Shown here piece by piece: positions 45,700 to 56,319 of a stretch of 64,000 nt of DNA. Position numbers and translations under genes: made by a program. Below the pieces are notes generated by a model. That model saw only the letters and a program-made list of their open reading frames with translations, was not told the origin of the DNA and did not search any database. The stretch's first letter is position 1, and each line of letters begins with the position of its first letter. The stretch spans positions 192,846,968-192,910,967 of the forward strand of contig NC_058522.1 of assembly GCF_904849725.1 (NCBI RefSeq), read 5' to 3'. The stretch is from Hordeum vulgare subsp. vulgare. Its lineage: Eukaryota; Streptophyta; Magnoliopsida; Poales; Poaceae.

Positions 45700-47370
45700 C
45701 CCAAAGGTGACTAACTTGGGCGAATATACCCTTTGTCCCATAACTCCTTGATTTGCTTCTTGATCTCCTCCAGGTCATTAGTGGGCATCTCATAGGGTCT
45801 CTTGGATATTGGGGTTGTCCCTAGCTATAAGTTGATCTGGAAATAAATTTCTCTATCTTGTGGCGTGCATGGCAATTCCTCTGGAAATACATTGGGGATA
45901 TCTTGTATACCGACACTTCCTCCTGAACAACTCCCATGAGGGAATTGACCTGAGTACTCTTAGGTGTGTGCCTAGATATGTACTTAATCCTCTTCTGCTT
46001 CGGGGTGGTGAGCAAAATTGACCTACGGGCATAGTCGATGGTTCCTTCATACTTGGTTGACCAATTCATTCCTAGATTACATCAAATCCCTGTGACTATA
46101 ATACGATGAGGTCAGTGGAGAATTCATGGTTTCCAATGTTGAGGTTCATCGTGTGGCATCCTATCCCTGCCTTCATCTCGGCTCCTGGAGAACTGACCTG
46201 AAGGGGCTGACTAAGGGTTCTAGTGGGCAAACCATACTTTTCCACAACTACACTTGGTATGAATCAATGTGTTGCACCGGAGTTCAAAAGTACCATTACT
46301 AGACGTGAATTTAACAAAACTTACCAACCACGGTCTTGGGATGATCGTAGACCTCTTGTACATCAATGTGACTCACCTGACCGCGGCAAAAAGGGTTGGG
46401 ATTCTTGGCTCCAGAGTTTCTATTACCATTGCCAATCCTCATCTTAGGATCATGACATTTTTTGGCATAATGTCCAGTATGCTTGCACTTGAAACATGTG
46501 ATGGTGCTCACTTCTATCATTACTGGAGAGGAACGATGTTGAGTACCATTTCCTTCATTGCCATTCTTATGGCTGTGGGTGTTGGAACAATTGTTGCCAT
46601 TCCGCCCATGATTGTGGCGTCCTGATCCAGTATTCCCTGAGTTAGAGGAGTAACGGGACTCCTGTTGAGTTCCAGAGTTGTACTTCCCATGTCCATATTT
46701 GGTCTTGTGGTTCTCGATCAGCTTCTGCTTTCCCTCCAGGATGAGGGCCTTATCTACTAGCTCCTGGTAGTTGTTTAAAGTATCTATTGTCAGCTGAATT
46801 CTTAACTCATCATTGAGTCCCTCCATGAATTTCTCCTGTTTGGCTACATCATCAGCCACATCTCTTGGTGCCTATAGGGCCAACATGCTGAATTCATCCA
46901 TATATTGGGCCACAAATATATTCCCCTGGCGTAAGTTGTGGAACTCACACTTCTTCAGACTCATGGCTCCTGCTTACACATGAGCTCTACAGAAAGCCTG
47001 ATTGATCTGCTCCCAATTCACACCGACAATGGGATACATGGTGGAGTAATTCTCCCACCAAGAAGTTGTGGGTCCATCCATTTGATGTGCAGCAAAGTGC
47101 ACCTTCTCTGCCTTAGTGCATCCAGCGATGATCAGCTCCCTCTCCATCTTGCGGAGCTAGTCTTGTGCCATAATGGGCTCAATGCTACTCGAGAAGGTGG
47201 TCGGATTCAACCTTAGGAAATGAGTGAGGTTGTTGGCCTGGGGTGGAGGGTTGTTGTTGTTATTGTTGGCTTGATTCTACATTAGCAACTGGATTGGTGC
47301 ATTCTGCTGCTGGATCAGCTGGGTGAGCTCCGGGGGAAAGTTGGTTGTGGGGTCATGTATCGAAGGCATC
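45700..47370 (-). pseudogene. Gypsy C gag, protease and start of reverse transcriptase
   Basis: The minus strand starts at ATG about 47370 (MPSIHDPTTNFPPELTQ). Gag capsid sequence follows (AAHQMDGPTTSWWENY, MEGLNDELRIQLTI, NYQELVDKALILEGK), with a CCHC knuckle CFKCKHTGHYAKKC near 46500-46460. A protease-to-RT linker (VNSLMGVVQEEV, near 45930) precedes [18 protein letters not shown] just left of the break. The protein continues at 28592. The protease active site region (46100-46300) is present but degraded. At least three stops and several frameshifts occur. Confidence 0.8.
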
Positions 47371-48423
47371 TAATGTTTTAGAGGGATGATGATTATAATA
47401 TAACAAGGGTCCAAAGAGAAAATACACTACCCATATGCAATGCAACAAACGTTAACACACCTATCATTCATTCATTGTTTTACTCAAAAGGTTCAAACAT
47501 CAAGATACAAGTCTTGTTACAAAATGAAACATTGTCCTATGATTTAGTGAGAAAATAAAAGATAACATGGCGGTCATGACTAAAGTCCTCCTAGGAACTC
47601 CATGGTGGTGTGCCCTCCTGTGGTACTCTCCTCATAGTCATCATCTTTGCTGATCAAAATGGACATGTCGCCTTCCACGTGAAGGTTTTCTCCTTGGTCT
47701 AGTTGTTCCTCTAGAGTTGCAATGAGGGTCTTCATGCTCTTGGTCCTCTCCAGGAAGTCATTGACTTCATCTTTGTGTTTGTAGTTGGCTTCATGCGCCG
47801 CATCCTCAAGCTCCAAATCACGAAACATCAGTTGTCGGACCGTCTTCGTGCTCTTGCGCAGTTAAGTCTCTAGAGTCTTAATGTGCACCACCAAGTCTTG
47901 GATGAAGGAATGGAGGGAGTTGTCATTCACAGTGTGCACGATCTCTCCATCTGTGGACCCGCGGAGATCTTTTTGTGGGTTGATCCAAAGGGGTGTCCTT
48001 CATAAATCTCCCTGATGTATCCAAGGGCTTGATGAATTTCCATGTTCCTCCAGATAATCCAGTTGGAAGCACCAGAATTGAAGGTGATGGGCTTTGTTCT
48101 ATGTTTGAAGGTTCTTCCAAGTATGTGCACCTCAATCTTGTAGCGAGTGTCTTTCGAAAGAGCCATAATAGGAGTCGAGTGATAGTTGGCAGAACAATCC
48201 TTAACTCCATTACGATCTGCACTAGCCACTTGCCGAGGGGCATCATCTCATCTCGCCAGCAAAACTCCGTGATCAGGACTAGGGTAAGGTGGCCATCTAA
48301 AAGATTGGAAGTCGAAGAAGGATAACAAAATGAATAGAGGATAATAACTAGAACTAAAATATAGAGTGAGATGATTTGTTGCTAGGGGCTTTTACAGTCC
48401 TAGAGGTTACGTCCTATAGTCAG
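47371..48423 (-). pseudogene. Extra decayed ORF between primer site and gag of Gypsy C
   Basis: Between the primer-binding site and gag the minus strand holds protein-like segments in three frames. These are MMPLGKWLVQIVMELRIVLP (from 48246), then SNWIIWRNMEIHQALGYIRE and IYEGHPFGSTHK (about 48070-47960), then a coiled-coil FRDLELEDAAHEANYKHKDE with VNDFLERTKSMKTLIATLEEQL (47825-47690). A real protein of about 240 residues broken by two frameshifts explains this better than chance. I do not recognise a family. Related leader ORFs are known in some grass Gypsy elements. Gag follows 200 bases downstream. Confidence 0.45.
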
Positions 48424-48440
48424 GGTGTGATTCGATACCA
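48424..48440 (-). promoter_or_regulatory. tRNA-Met-type primer-binding site of Gypsy C
   Basis: The minus strand reads TGGTATCGAATCACACC, four bases inside the LTR end. It begins like the common TGGTATCAGAGC initiator-Met site. Confidence 0.6.
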
Positions 48441-48444
48441 TATT

Positions 48445-51400
48445 TGTAGCAACCCAACCTGAAACGATCAAGTCGTTGGTGTTTCCATACCATCCCAAGA
48501 TGATGCTGGTACACACATAGTACATCAATGTATATATCAAAGTGCAATCACAATTGCTTTATTATATTGAATCTCATATAGAGTCTTTATTACAATAAAT
48601 TTGTTTGAAGGCTAACTCACGAGATAAAACTACTGCGAAAGACGTAAACGCCATCTAGTCCATCCGACTCCAAGGGCATGCCAGCAAGCATAGAACGTGT
48701 CCTCACTCCTAGTCAGAAAAGTACTCTACAACATGACACGTTGCACTCGTGTAGGTCAGCATATTGAATATGCCAGCAAGTCAAAAAGGAGAAAAGGTAA
48801 TATCATCCTCTAAAATTATATGCATATATGGCAGGTGGGTCCGTAGGCAACTTTTCCGAAAAGCTGATTTTTCCTACAACAAGGGGGTCAAAAGAAAAAT
48901 TACAACAAAGTTTGTTGTCAAATAGATGGCTCCGCCAACTAGTTCTCATGTTACAAAATTATTAATAAAACCACTCATTATGATTATTTGTGTTGAGACT
49001 GGCCGATAGTATCTTCGTTGGTGCTCATGATGTTCGTATTCGGGGACACGACTAATCGATTAGATTTGTTACTCCCCAAGGTCTTGTACACTTTAATTGC
49101 AAGATTCAATCCAGCCCGTTGTATCCTCGCACTACCTGGTATTTGAGAACGGGACAATCAAAACATGATCTTCGAAAGCGATCCTCCAATAGAAAGTTAG
49201 TGCCCATCCAATCCAACCATTCTTCTACATTTCATAACAATCTAACCTACCAGAGTCACGACTATAAGGTCAACCAAGCCAGAGCCCATATTGACTTGCG
49301 GTTGCACATGTAAGCTTTTCTCCCTTGAACTATCCATCCATGTCTTTGGGTCTAGATGGCATTCCATCAGGACGATCACAGGTAGATACTAGGATTCCCG
49401 GGCATAACCATGATAGATATCACGCTGCCAAATGAAACCAATCCACCTAGAAGTATATTGAAACCCTTGAAGTCTTGAAGTCTTGATCACAATGTAGGTA
49501 TCGAATTAATTATCCTCACAACTCTGATGAAAGTCACAACCAACCCCGTCATGGTGGAATAGGTTGAAACTAATGCATTAAAAATCATGGGTAATATATG
49601 ATCAATGTGAAGTTGCCTTGTTGAGGATCTTTGAACTCAAGGGACTCTAAGTAGCAAGCCTAGCACTCCAGATGATCTAACAAAAAAAGCAATTCACAGA
49701 ATAAGCATAACAATATTACAACTTAGAATAATAGCAAGAAAAATAATAATACTAAAACAATCAAAAACACAAAAAATAAATAAAAGAATCTATCCAAAAC
49801 TCCATTGCAACGCTTTTACTAAAGTAACACAAACTATAAATAATTCATAAAAATAATAAATCTCAATAGAAATAAAAGTAAAGTTTTAATTAAATAATGG
49901 AAGTAATTTTCCTAAATTTTCCTATACAAAAAGAATCAATCAAATAACAATTCTCAAACTCTGCTTATCAAGAAAACAATCTTACTTACAAAACAAAGAA
50001 TAACATAATGAAATTAATTTTTTAACAACAAAGAAAACTTCTAGTGTTAATCAATAGAAACTAAATAGAATATGTAAGCAAGTTAAATGAAAGAAAAATC
50101 AAAGAAAACTAAGGCAAAAGAAAAGCCATAAACCTAAAAAGGAACTAAAATAGATTCTGTTTTGCTAAAAACCTTAATATAATTTGTTCTAAAAATTCCC
50201 AAATTTAACCTACTCATAAAACTAACTAATATTAACCAGTAGCAAAAAGAATCACTCAAACAACTATTTTTAAACTAATGTTATTCAAAATCTAGTGATT
50301 AAAGCAAATTTCAATGAATTCAAAGTTCAAACTAATCAACTTTGAAAAATAGCACAAATTTCATAATAGTTGTGAATTACTACAAAAAGATCAGTCAAAA
50401 ACTCTAAATAATATAGGAGATATTTAAATTCTAAAATTAGCATCTATTCCATCTAGAAAATAATGCAGAAAAAGAAAAAAAAATAAACTAACGCACATGG
50501 GGGTTCTACTTGTCAGTTCCTGGTTGGTTTCAGGTGTGCGTGTGCGGTGCAAACGAGCAAGCCCTCGTGTACTCATAGAAAATGGTTCGGGTTTTTTTAA
50601 GTTTTCCAATATGGACCATGGGATCTAGATTCAATGGCTAAGGGAGGGGGTCGAGCTGACATTAGGGGAAGTCGCAAGCGATGGTGGACTGGCAGGAACG
50701 AAGTTGGAGACGTTGGCGTCGCTTAGGTGGTCCTTGGTGTCTGCAGTGTAGTCCAAACCATGTCGGCGAGGCTCTGGCGTCGATCTATGACTGCGGTGGG
50801 GCTCGGGGGTGAGAGAGGTGAGCTGGGCGAGCTCGAGAGGGTTCGGATGGAGCAGAACTCGGGCCTGGTGGTGGTGCGGTTGCTCTGGTGCGGGGGCGAC
50901 GATGTTTAGGGGCGAAATGGGTATGGGGGCTGGGTTTATATAACCCTAGGGCTCGGGTGCGATAATAGGAAGGGGAGTGCCGCTGATCCAAGTCGCTTCG
51001 GTGAGGTCTCGTTGGAAAGGAAAGTGCGACAAAGAAAGGAAAGTGACGACTGATGCTTGGTCGGTTTGGGCGGTGGGGCCCGGCTGGCAGTGGGCGGGCA
51101 AGAGCGCGGGGGGATCGGGCGACCGGTCCGAAAAGATATCAGATCCGATCTGGATCATATCCGGCCGGATTCGGCTGTGGGCACATAGTTTTATTTCCTA
51201 ACATGCGCACTATTTTCTTTTTTGTATATTCCTTTTTATTAAAAATAGGAAAGTAAAACAATAAAAAGGAAAAGAAAGAAACTTCGAATATAGGAGTATT
51301 ATATATCAAAATTATGAGAAAAAGGAGGAGAACATGGTTAATATTTTTCCACGGGCAAAATAGTTATTTAAAAAAAATTCAAAAAATGCCCTAAATTGAT

Positions 51401-51501
51401 TTAATTTCTATTTCAACTTTTGTTCAAATAACCCCCTGGTAGAAAAGGTCAAATAGCTTTAAATAATGCACCTGAATTGGAGGGTTATATTCCTCCCCTC
51501 A
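48445..51501 (-). repeat. 5' LTR of Gypsy C, about 3.06 kb
   Basis: The plus-strand edge is TGTAGCAACCC at 48445, next to the primer site. The outer edge is placed at CCCCTCA (51501), where LTR-fragment DNA of another type begins. It has an AT-rich middle (49680-50480), then a GC-rich segment with a TATA box at 50935-50944 on the minus strand. No second LTR copy is in the window, so the outer edge is tentative. Confidence 0.7.
50935..50944 (-). promoter_or_regulatory. TATA box of the Gypsy C LTR
   Basis: TTATATAAAC on the minus strand, followed by CCAGCCCCCATACCC and a GC-rich transcribed part. Confidence 0.55.
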
Positions 51502-51739
51502 TTGGGGTACTCTTTGAAGCTTTTGTGTTGGACTGGATATGATGAATCTAAAATTGTTTGATGGGTGTTGAATAATTAACCCATGGATACTTGAGGTGAC
51601 ATTGGAGTATCTTTGTGACATTAGGTTTGATTGATGTGTATCATAGGTGTTATTCTAGTATGAACTCTAGGGATTTGTATGACACCTACAAGAATAGCTC
51701 AATATATTTATCATAAAGAATATCTTTGAGGTTCTTCGA
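51502..51739 (+). repeat. Fragment of an Athila-like LTR
   Basis: It aligns with about 29495-29725 in the 5' LTR and 54530-54765 in the other element (TGGGGTACTCTTTGAAG, then GAATCTAAAATTGTTTGAT). It ends abruptly at 51739, where a TGTC LTR edge starts. It may be the target into which Gypsy C and the next element inserted. Confidence 0.7.
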
Positions 51740-52567
51740 TGTCAGGGGAATGGTGATCGATGGGATCAATGAGATCCCTTGTGGATTAGCTGGGTCACAC
51801 ATGCACAAAGAGCATCAGCAGCCACATACGTGTGTGGAGGTTTAGACAGGTTTGGACCGCTTCGGAGCGTAAAACCTACGTCCTGTGTTCGTGGATTATT
51901 TTATTCCAAGTATAGGAGTGTGACAATCCAGCATGATGCAGGAGGAGTGCACGTATGCGTGTAAATGAAGAAAGTGTCGAACTTTCTAAAGTTAGCCATG
52001 GTCCTCCTTTTATAGGACAATGGGTTACAATAGTGGCGAAAATGGTATTTTATATGGGTTGAACATTGGGTTCTATAGCTGCCAAAACTACTCACAGGAG
52101 CTACAGTTGTAAATACCTAACCCTGACGGGTTACAACAAGCGCATTAAATGCATCATGAGGAGTCACGTTGGCGACATCTCCTAGCAAGGATTGCTTCTC
52201 CTTTTGTGTTGTTCGCCCAGCTACCTCTTATTATCTTGCTACACTCTGGGACGGATGCCATTAAAGCCGCTGCATGCAACTGACTGTTGCTAGAGGACTC
52301 TCACAAGTCTCACCTAAGTGCCTTCCCACTCGACACCTTGCTTATGTTGACAATCAGCCCGATGAGGTGGAGCACCAGAGATGTGAGGAGTCCTTTCGAG
52401 CGTGATGGTTGTTGGGTCTTCTCCCCCGGCAAGGTGGCTTGCGAGAAGCTTGGTATTGATGCTTTGGCATTTAATTGTCCTCCGACAGAATGCTACTGGG
52501 TAGGGAGGCCGTTGTCGTTTGTCCACAAGTCAGTGTACTAAGGGTCCCATTCTTTAGTACACCGACA
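51740..52567 (-). repeat. 3' LTR, Gypsy A type, 828 bp
   Basis: Plus-strand ends are TGTCAGGGGAATGG and GTACACCGACA. A TATA box lies at 52005-52015 (minus). It is similar to 9369-10231 including the CTTTTATA and TGACAATCAGCCC blocks. Confidence 0.85.
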
Positions 52568-52581
52568 GTATCCCCCCATCC
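52568..52581 (-). promoter_or_regulatory. Polypurine tract
   Basis: The minus strand reads GGATGGGGGGATAC directly before the LTR start TGTCGGTG. Confidence 0.75.
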
Positions 52582-53017
52582 TCGGCCACACTAAAGTCCG
52601 CGACGCTTGTTGGATTAGGCTAAAGAGCAGTGCACAGATATGTGACCATTTCTTTGTTGCGGTTGTGATGAAGATTTTTCAATGTTTTCCCATGACATGT
52701 GTTGAATGCGGGTCGTGGGAGTGGTGGAGCAAAAGGTGCCTACATGACGTGTCTTGCAAAACGCGGACACATTGAACGGGGAGAGGCGGCCTCTGCGCAT
52801 TAGACCCTTGTAAAAAATAAAGGGAGACAATTCCTAGAGGTGCTGCTCATCCTGGTCTGACTTCCTCTACCCGTCCTCTCGAATGTTACTATTTGCTATA
52901 GGCTACGTGTCCCATGCAAGGCATGGCACTGGTGGAGCTAGGTGATTGTTGTGATGTTGTGCTTGGCCGTGCATAGTTATTTCTCGGAGTAGTGAAGAGC
53001 CAGTTCGTGCCTCTCCC

Positions 53018-53026
53018 CTATAAAAC
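53018..53026 (+). promoter_or_regulatory. Antisense TATA box in the 3' internal region
   Basis: CTATAAAAC on the plus strand lies about 110 bases before an ATG at 53134. In between is a CT-rich leader typical of plant 5' untranslated regions. It reads opposite to the host retrotransposon. Confidence 0.55.
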
Positions 53027-53133
53027 GGAGCCCATGGGGAGCATTGCTCATACTCCTCATCTCCTACTAGACCTGTAGCCTCCACTGCCCTTCTTCTTCA
53101 TGTTCTTCCTTTCCACCGAGATCCACCATCAGA

Positions 53134-53317
53134 ATGGCCAGGGGCAGAGGTCGCGATCGAGCCCAAGCACCTATGGAGAGCTTGAGGGCCCCCTCCCACA
53201 TGCACATTGTGGTCATAGCAGGATGGTCCAGCACCAGCTCATGTGGAAGGGACGAGGCACTCCGCGTCGATGTGGCCACGGCGGCACTCCTTTCCTGTTG
53301 GCCCGGGTGCAGCCCCC
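53134..53317 (+). CDS. Antisense ORF of the Tat-like element (truncated)
   Basis: The ATG at 53134 opens MARGRGRDRAQAPMESLRAP and continues 61 residues to the junction at 53317, where another element's LTR begins. The start is supported by the upstream TATA box, the CT-rich leader and the context AGAATGG. The N-terminus is basic (Arg/Gly). Extra ORFs between pol and the 3' LTR, sometimes antisense, are known in Tat-lineage elements such as Grande. This ORF fits that pattern but the product is not recognisable. The track frame that continues to 53490 crosses into LTR DNA and is not real. Confidence 0.5.
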
Positions 53318-55276
53318 TGATATGTCTCCAACGTATCTATAATTTTTGCGTGTTCCATGTTGTTATATTATTATTCTTGGATATTTTACAATCATTTTAC
53401 TACAACTTTGTATTATTTTTTGGTACTACCCTATTAATGATTGCAAAATTGCACAAGTTCTTGTTTTGCACTTTGATTTGTAGGAATTAATTAGAAATTG
53501 TCGAAAAAAACGTAAACGGAGCCTTGTTGGCGGAAGACTCTCAGTCTCCTAAAATCTGTGGACAAACAATTTCAGCAGATCGTCAGTTCGCCTGAATATG
53601 GCGAAAAATGGAAAAAGATAAAACTATGAACGTGTGGGGAACTTTATGGCAATCGTTCTGGACTACAAATTCGTCCAAAACGGAGTTCGTATGCGATCTC
53701 GAGGCCTGTTTTACTGAAGGAAAATATCTGATTATGGGATCTCGAGAATTGTTGACGTGATAGAGTCCAACTCTTATCATATCTGATATATTCGCCAAAG
53801 TCATGACTTTGAAGATTCGTGAGGGCTGTGAGGAGCCCGTTCTAGAGGGGTCCAAGAGCCATTGGATCAAGGGTCCATCCATCGGAGGGCCATAGAGCAC
53901 CACAAAGGCACATATAAGGAGACAAAAATCCTAATTTTGGTGGAGACACCAAGAGCCACAAATTTGCCTCTCCCTTGGAAGCCGCCAACAAGGGGAGAGG
54001 ATCCTCCATTGCAGCACCAACACCAAGGAAGAAGGAGGGGCAAGGGGCCGCCTCCCGTCGCCACCGTCGCCGGTGTCATGGCCGCCATCGACTCCATATC
54101 TTTGGGGTTGCACCTCTCCATCAACAAATATCTCTTTCAAACAATGATAATGTGTGAGTAATCCTCCTCAAGGATGCGGCTATGTACTAGTAGCTATGTG
54201 TTCAATCTGTGTCTCTCGTGTTCTTGATATGGCACGATCTTGATGTATCGCGAGCTTTGTTAATATAGATGAATCATACGGAGTTTTCCCCTCTCTATCT
54301 TCTTGTGACGAATTGAGTTTTAGTTTGAAGTTTTCTTATCAGATTGAGTCTTTAAGGATTTGAGAACACTTGATGTATGTCTTCTGATGGGATATTTGTG
54401 GTGACAATGGGATGTACTATTGATCCACTTGATGTATGTTCCGGTGATCAACTTGTGGGTTCCGTGACCTTGGGAATCTATGCATAGGGCTTGTCACATG
54501 TTTTCGTCTTGACTTTCCGGTAGAAACTTTGGGGCACTCTTTGAAATTATTTGTGTTGGATTGAACATGATGAATCTGAAATTATGTGATGCATATCATA
54601 TAATCATGCCCATGGGTACTTGTGGTGACATTGGAGTATCTATGTGACATTAGGGTTTTGGTTGATTTCTATCTTAAGGTGTTATTTTAGTACGAACTCT
54701 AGGGCTGTTTGTGTCACTTATAGGGATAGATCATAAGATTGATCAGAAAAGATAACTTTGAGGTGGTTTCATACCCTACAATAATTTCTTTGTTTGTTCT
54801 CCGCTATTTGTGACTTTGGAGTGAACTCTTTGTCGGACGTGAGGGATTTATATATGATTCAACTATGTTAGTATTGTCGAGAGAACTTGCACTAGTGAAA
54901 GTATGGACCCTAGGCCTTGTTTCCAAGCATTTATACAACGTTTTGCTCGTTATTTACTATTTGTTACCTTGCAGTTTTTATATTTTCAGATTACAAAAAC
55001 CTATATCTACCATCCAGATTACACTTGTATCACCATCTCTTCGCCGAACTAGTGCACATATACAATTTACCATTGTATTGGGTGTGTTGGGAACACAAGA
55101 GGCTCTCTATTATTTGTTGCAGGGTTGCTTGAGAGAGACCATCTTCATCCTATGCCTCCCACAGTTTGATAAACCTTAGGTCATCCACTTGAGGGAAAGT
55201 TGCTATTGTCCAATAAAACTTTGCGCTTGGAGGCCCAACACGAGTCTACAAGGAGAAGGTTGTGTAGTAGACATCA
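53318..55276 (+). repeat. 5' LTR, 1959 bp
   Basis: It runs from TGATATGTCTCCAACGTATC to GTAGTAGACATCA. A TATA-like CATATAAGGAG lies near 53911. Confidence 0.85.
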
Positions 55277-55441
55277 AGCTCTTTTCTGGCATCGTTGCCG
55301 GGGAGGTTAGTAAGCGGCACTCACATACTGTCAACGAAGCTCTTTTCTGGCGCCGTTGCCGGGGAGGTTAGGTTAGCGGCACTCACATCCCGTCAACGAA
55401 GTTCTTTTCTGGCGCCGTTGACGTGGAGGTGAGTGCTTGAA
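55277..55441 (+). repeat. Triplicated primer-binding-site unit (tRNA-Asp type)
   Basis: Three units of 61-62 bp follow the LTR directly: 55277-55337, 55338-55399 and 55400 onward (third partial). Each begins AG(C/T)TCTTTTCTGG and contains a primer site: TGGCATCGTTGCCGGGGA (55287), the intact TGGCGCCGTTGCCGGGGA (55348) and TGGCGCCGTTGACGTGGA (55410). Confidence 0.9.
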
Positions 55442-55528
55442 GGTATATGCTTAGATATTTCAATTAAATCTTTTAGTTTCTTTTTTTTACTAGTTTAGTT
55501 TTATAAAATAAAACTACAAAAAATTGAA

Positions 55529-56319
55529 TTGAGGTGGCCTCATATGATTCACCTTTTCAATGTCTTTCGTGAAAACTATAGAAAGGAAAATTGTGCTCAA
55601 GTGTTACAAGAAGAGGTAATTAAAATGCTTGGCACTAAACCTTTGTATGATGAGCATGATTGCATTGTCATTATGAATTCCTTGAATATTCATGATGCTA
55701 ATGATATGCAAAGACACAAGCTTGGGGATGCTATGTTTGATGAATATGATATGTTTAGTCCCCCAAGTTTGGATGAGAAAATTTATTATGATCAAATCAT
55801 GCCTCCTATTTATGATGATTATTGTGATGACATGTATGCTATAAATAATAATGATAACCATGAAACTTGTCATCATCATTTTAATTTTCAATTGGATGTG
55901 ATGATCATTGTGATGACAAGTATGCTTCACATGATAGTTATTTTGTTGAGTTTGCTCCCACTACTATTGATGTGAGTAAATTTGCTTATGTGGTGAGTAG
56001 CAAATTTTTTATGCTTGTAGATCATGAAAAGAATGCTTTATGTGCTGGTTATATTGTGGAATTCCGTCATGTTGCTACTGAAAATTATTATGAGGGAGGA
56101 ACATATGCTTGTAGGAATTGCAATAATATCAAGTTTCCTCTCTATGTGTTCAAAGTTTTGAAGTTATGCTTGTTTTGCGTTCATATGCTAGTTGATTCTT
56201 CCTCCCATAAATTGTTTGTTCACAAAATCCCTATGCATAGGAAGTGGGTTAGACTTAAATGTGCTTTTCATGATATTGATGATGCTCTTTTGCATGTTAT
56301 TATTATTATTCCTATGTGA
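55529..56319 (+). pseudogene. Conserved short ORF, second copy
   Basis: This is the homologue of 30345-31167: HLFNVFRENYRKENCAQVLQ, then SLNIHDANDMQRHKLGDAMF, EKIYYDQIMPPIYDDYCDDM, a His-rich stretch, and after a frameshift near 55920 AGYIVEFRHVATENYYEGGT and HKIPMHRKWVRLKC. The ATG of the other copy aligns with TTG here, so the start is lost. The Gln codon CAA in VLQEE replaces the TAG of the other copy. The function is unknown. Confidence 0.6.

Larger units (their letters stand above)
13920..51501 (-). mobile_element. Chromovirus-like Gypsy C, split into three pieces by nested insertions
   Basis: The pieces are 13920-15669 (integrase and 3' region), 27396-28592 (reverse transcriptase and RNase H) and 45700-48444 (gag, protease, RT start, leader), plus the 5' LTR at 48445-51501. 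Protein reading resumes across each break: EIVRRGYV at 27386-27410 continues as ATMEIHSTLT at about 15660, and the RT start GYIRPS...SPLG at 45700 continues as [10 protein letters not shown] at 28590. The breaks carry target duplications CATAT and GGGCT. The integrase C-terminus resembles chromodomain-bearing elements. The 3' LTR is missing on the left because Gypsy B lies there. Confidence 0.85.
51740..53317 (-). mobile_element. Tat-like Gypsy, 3' LTR and 3' internal end
   Basis: On the minus strand, 750 bases of internal 3' DNA (53317-52568) end in a polypurine tract, followed by a 3' LTR of the Gypsy A type (52567-51740). The rest of the element is missing because a non-autonomous element lies at 53318. 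The internal part carries a promoter-like region and ORF on the opposite strand. Confidence 0.8.

Noticed and set aside
53134..53490. The 118-residue antisense ORF continuing past 53317.
   Set aside because: The last 57 residues are encoded by an unrelated LTR, an accidental fusion at an insertion junction.
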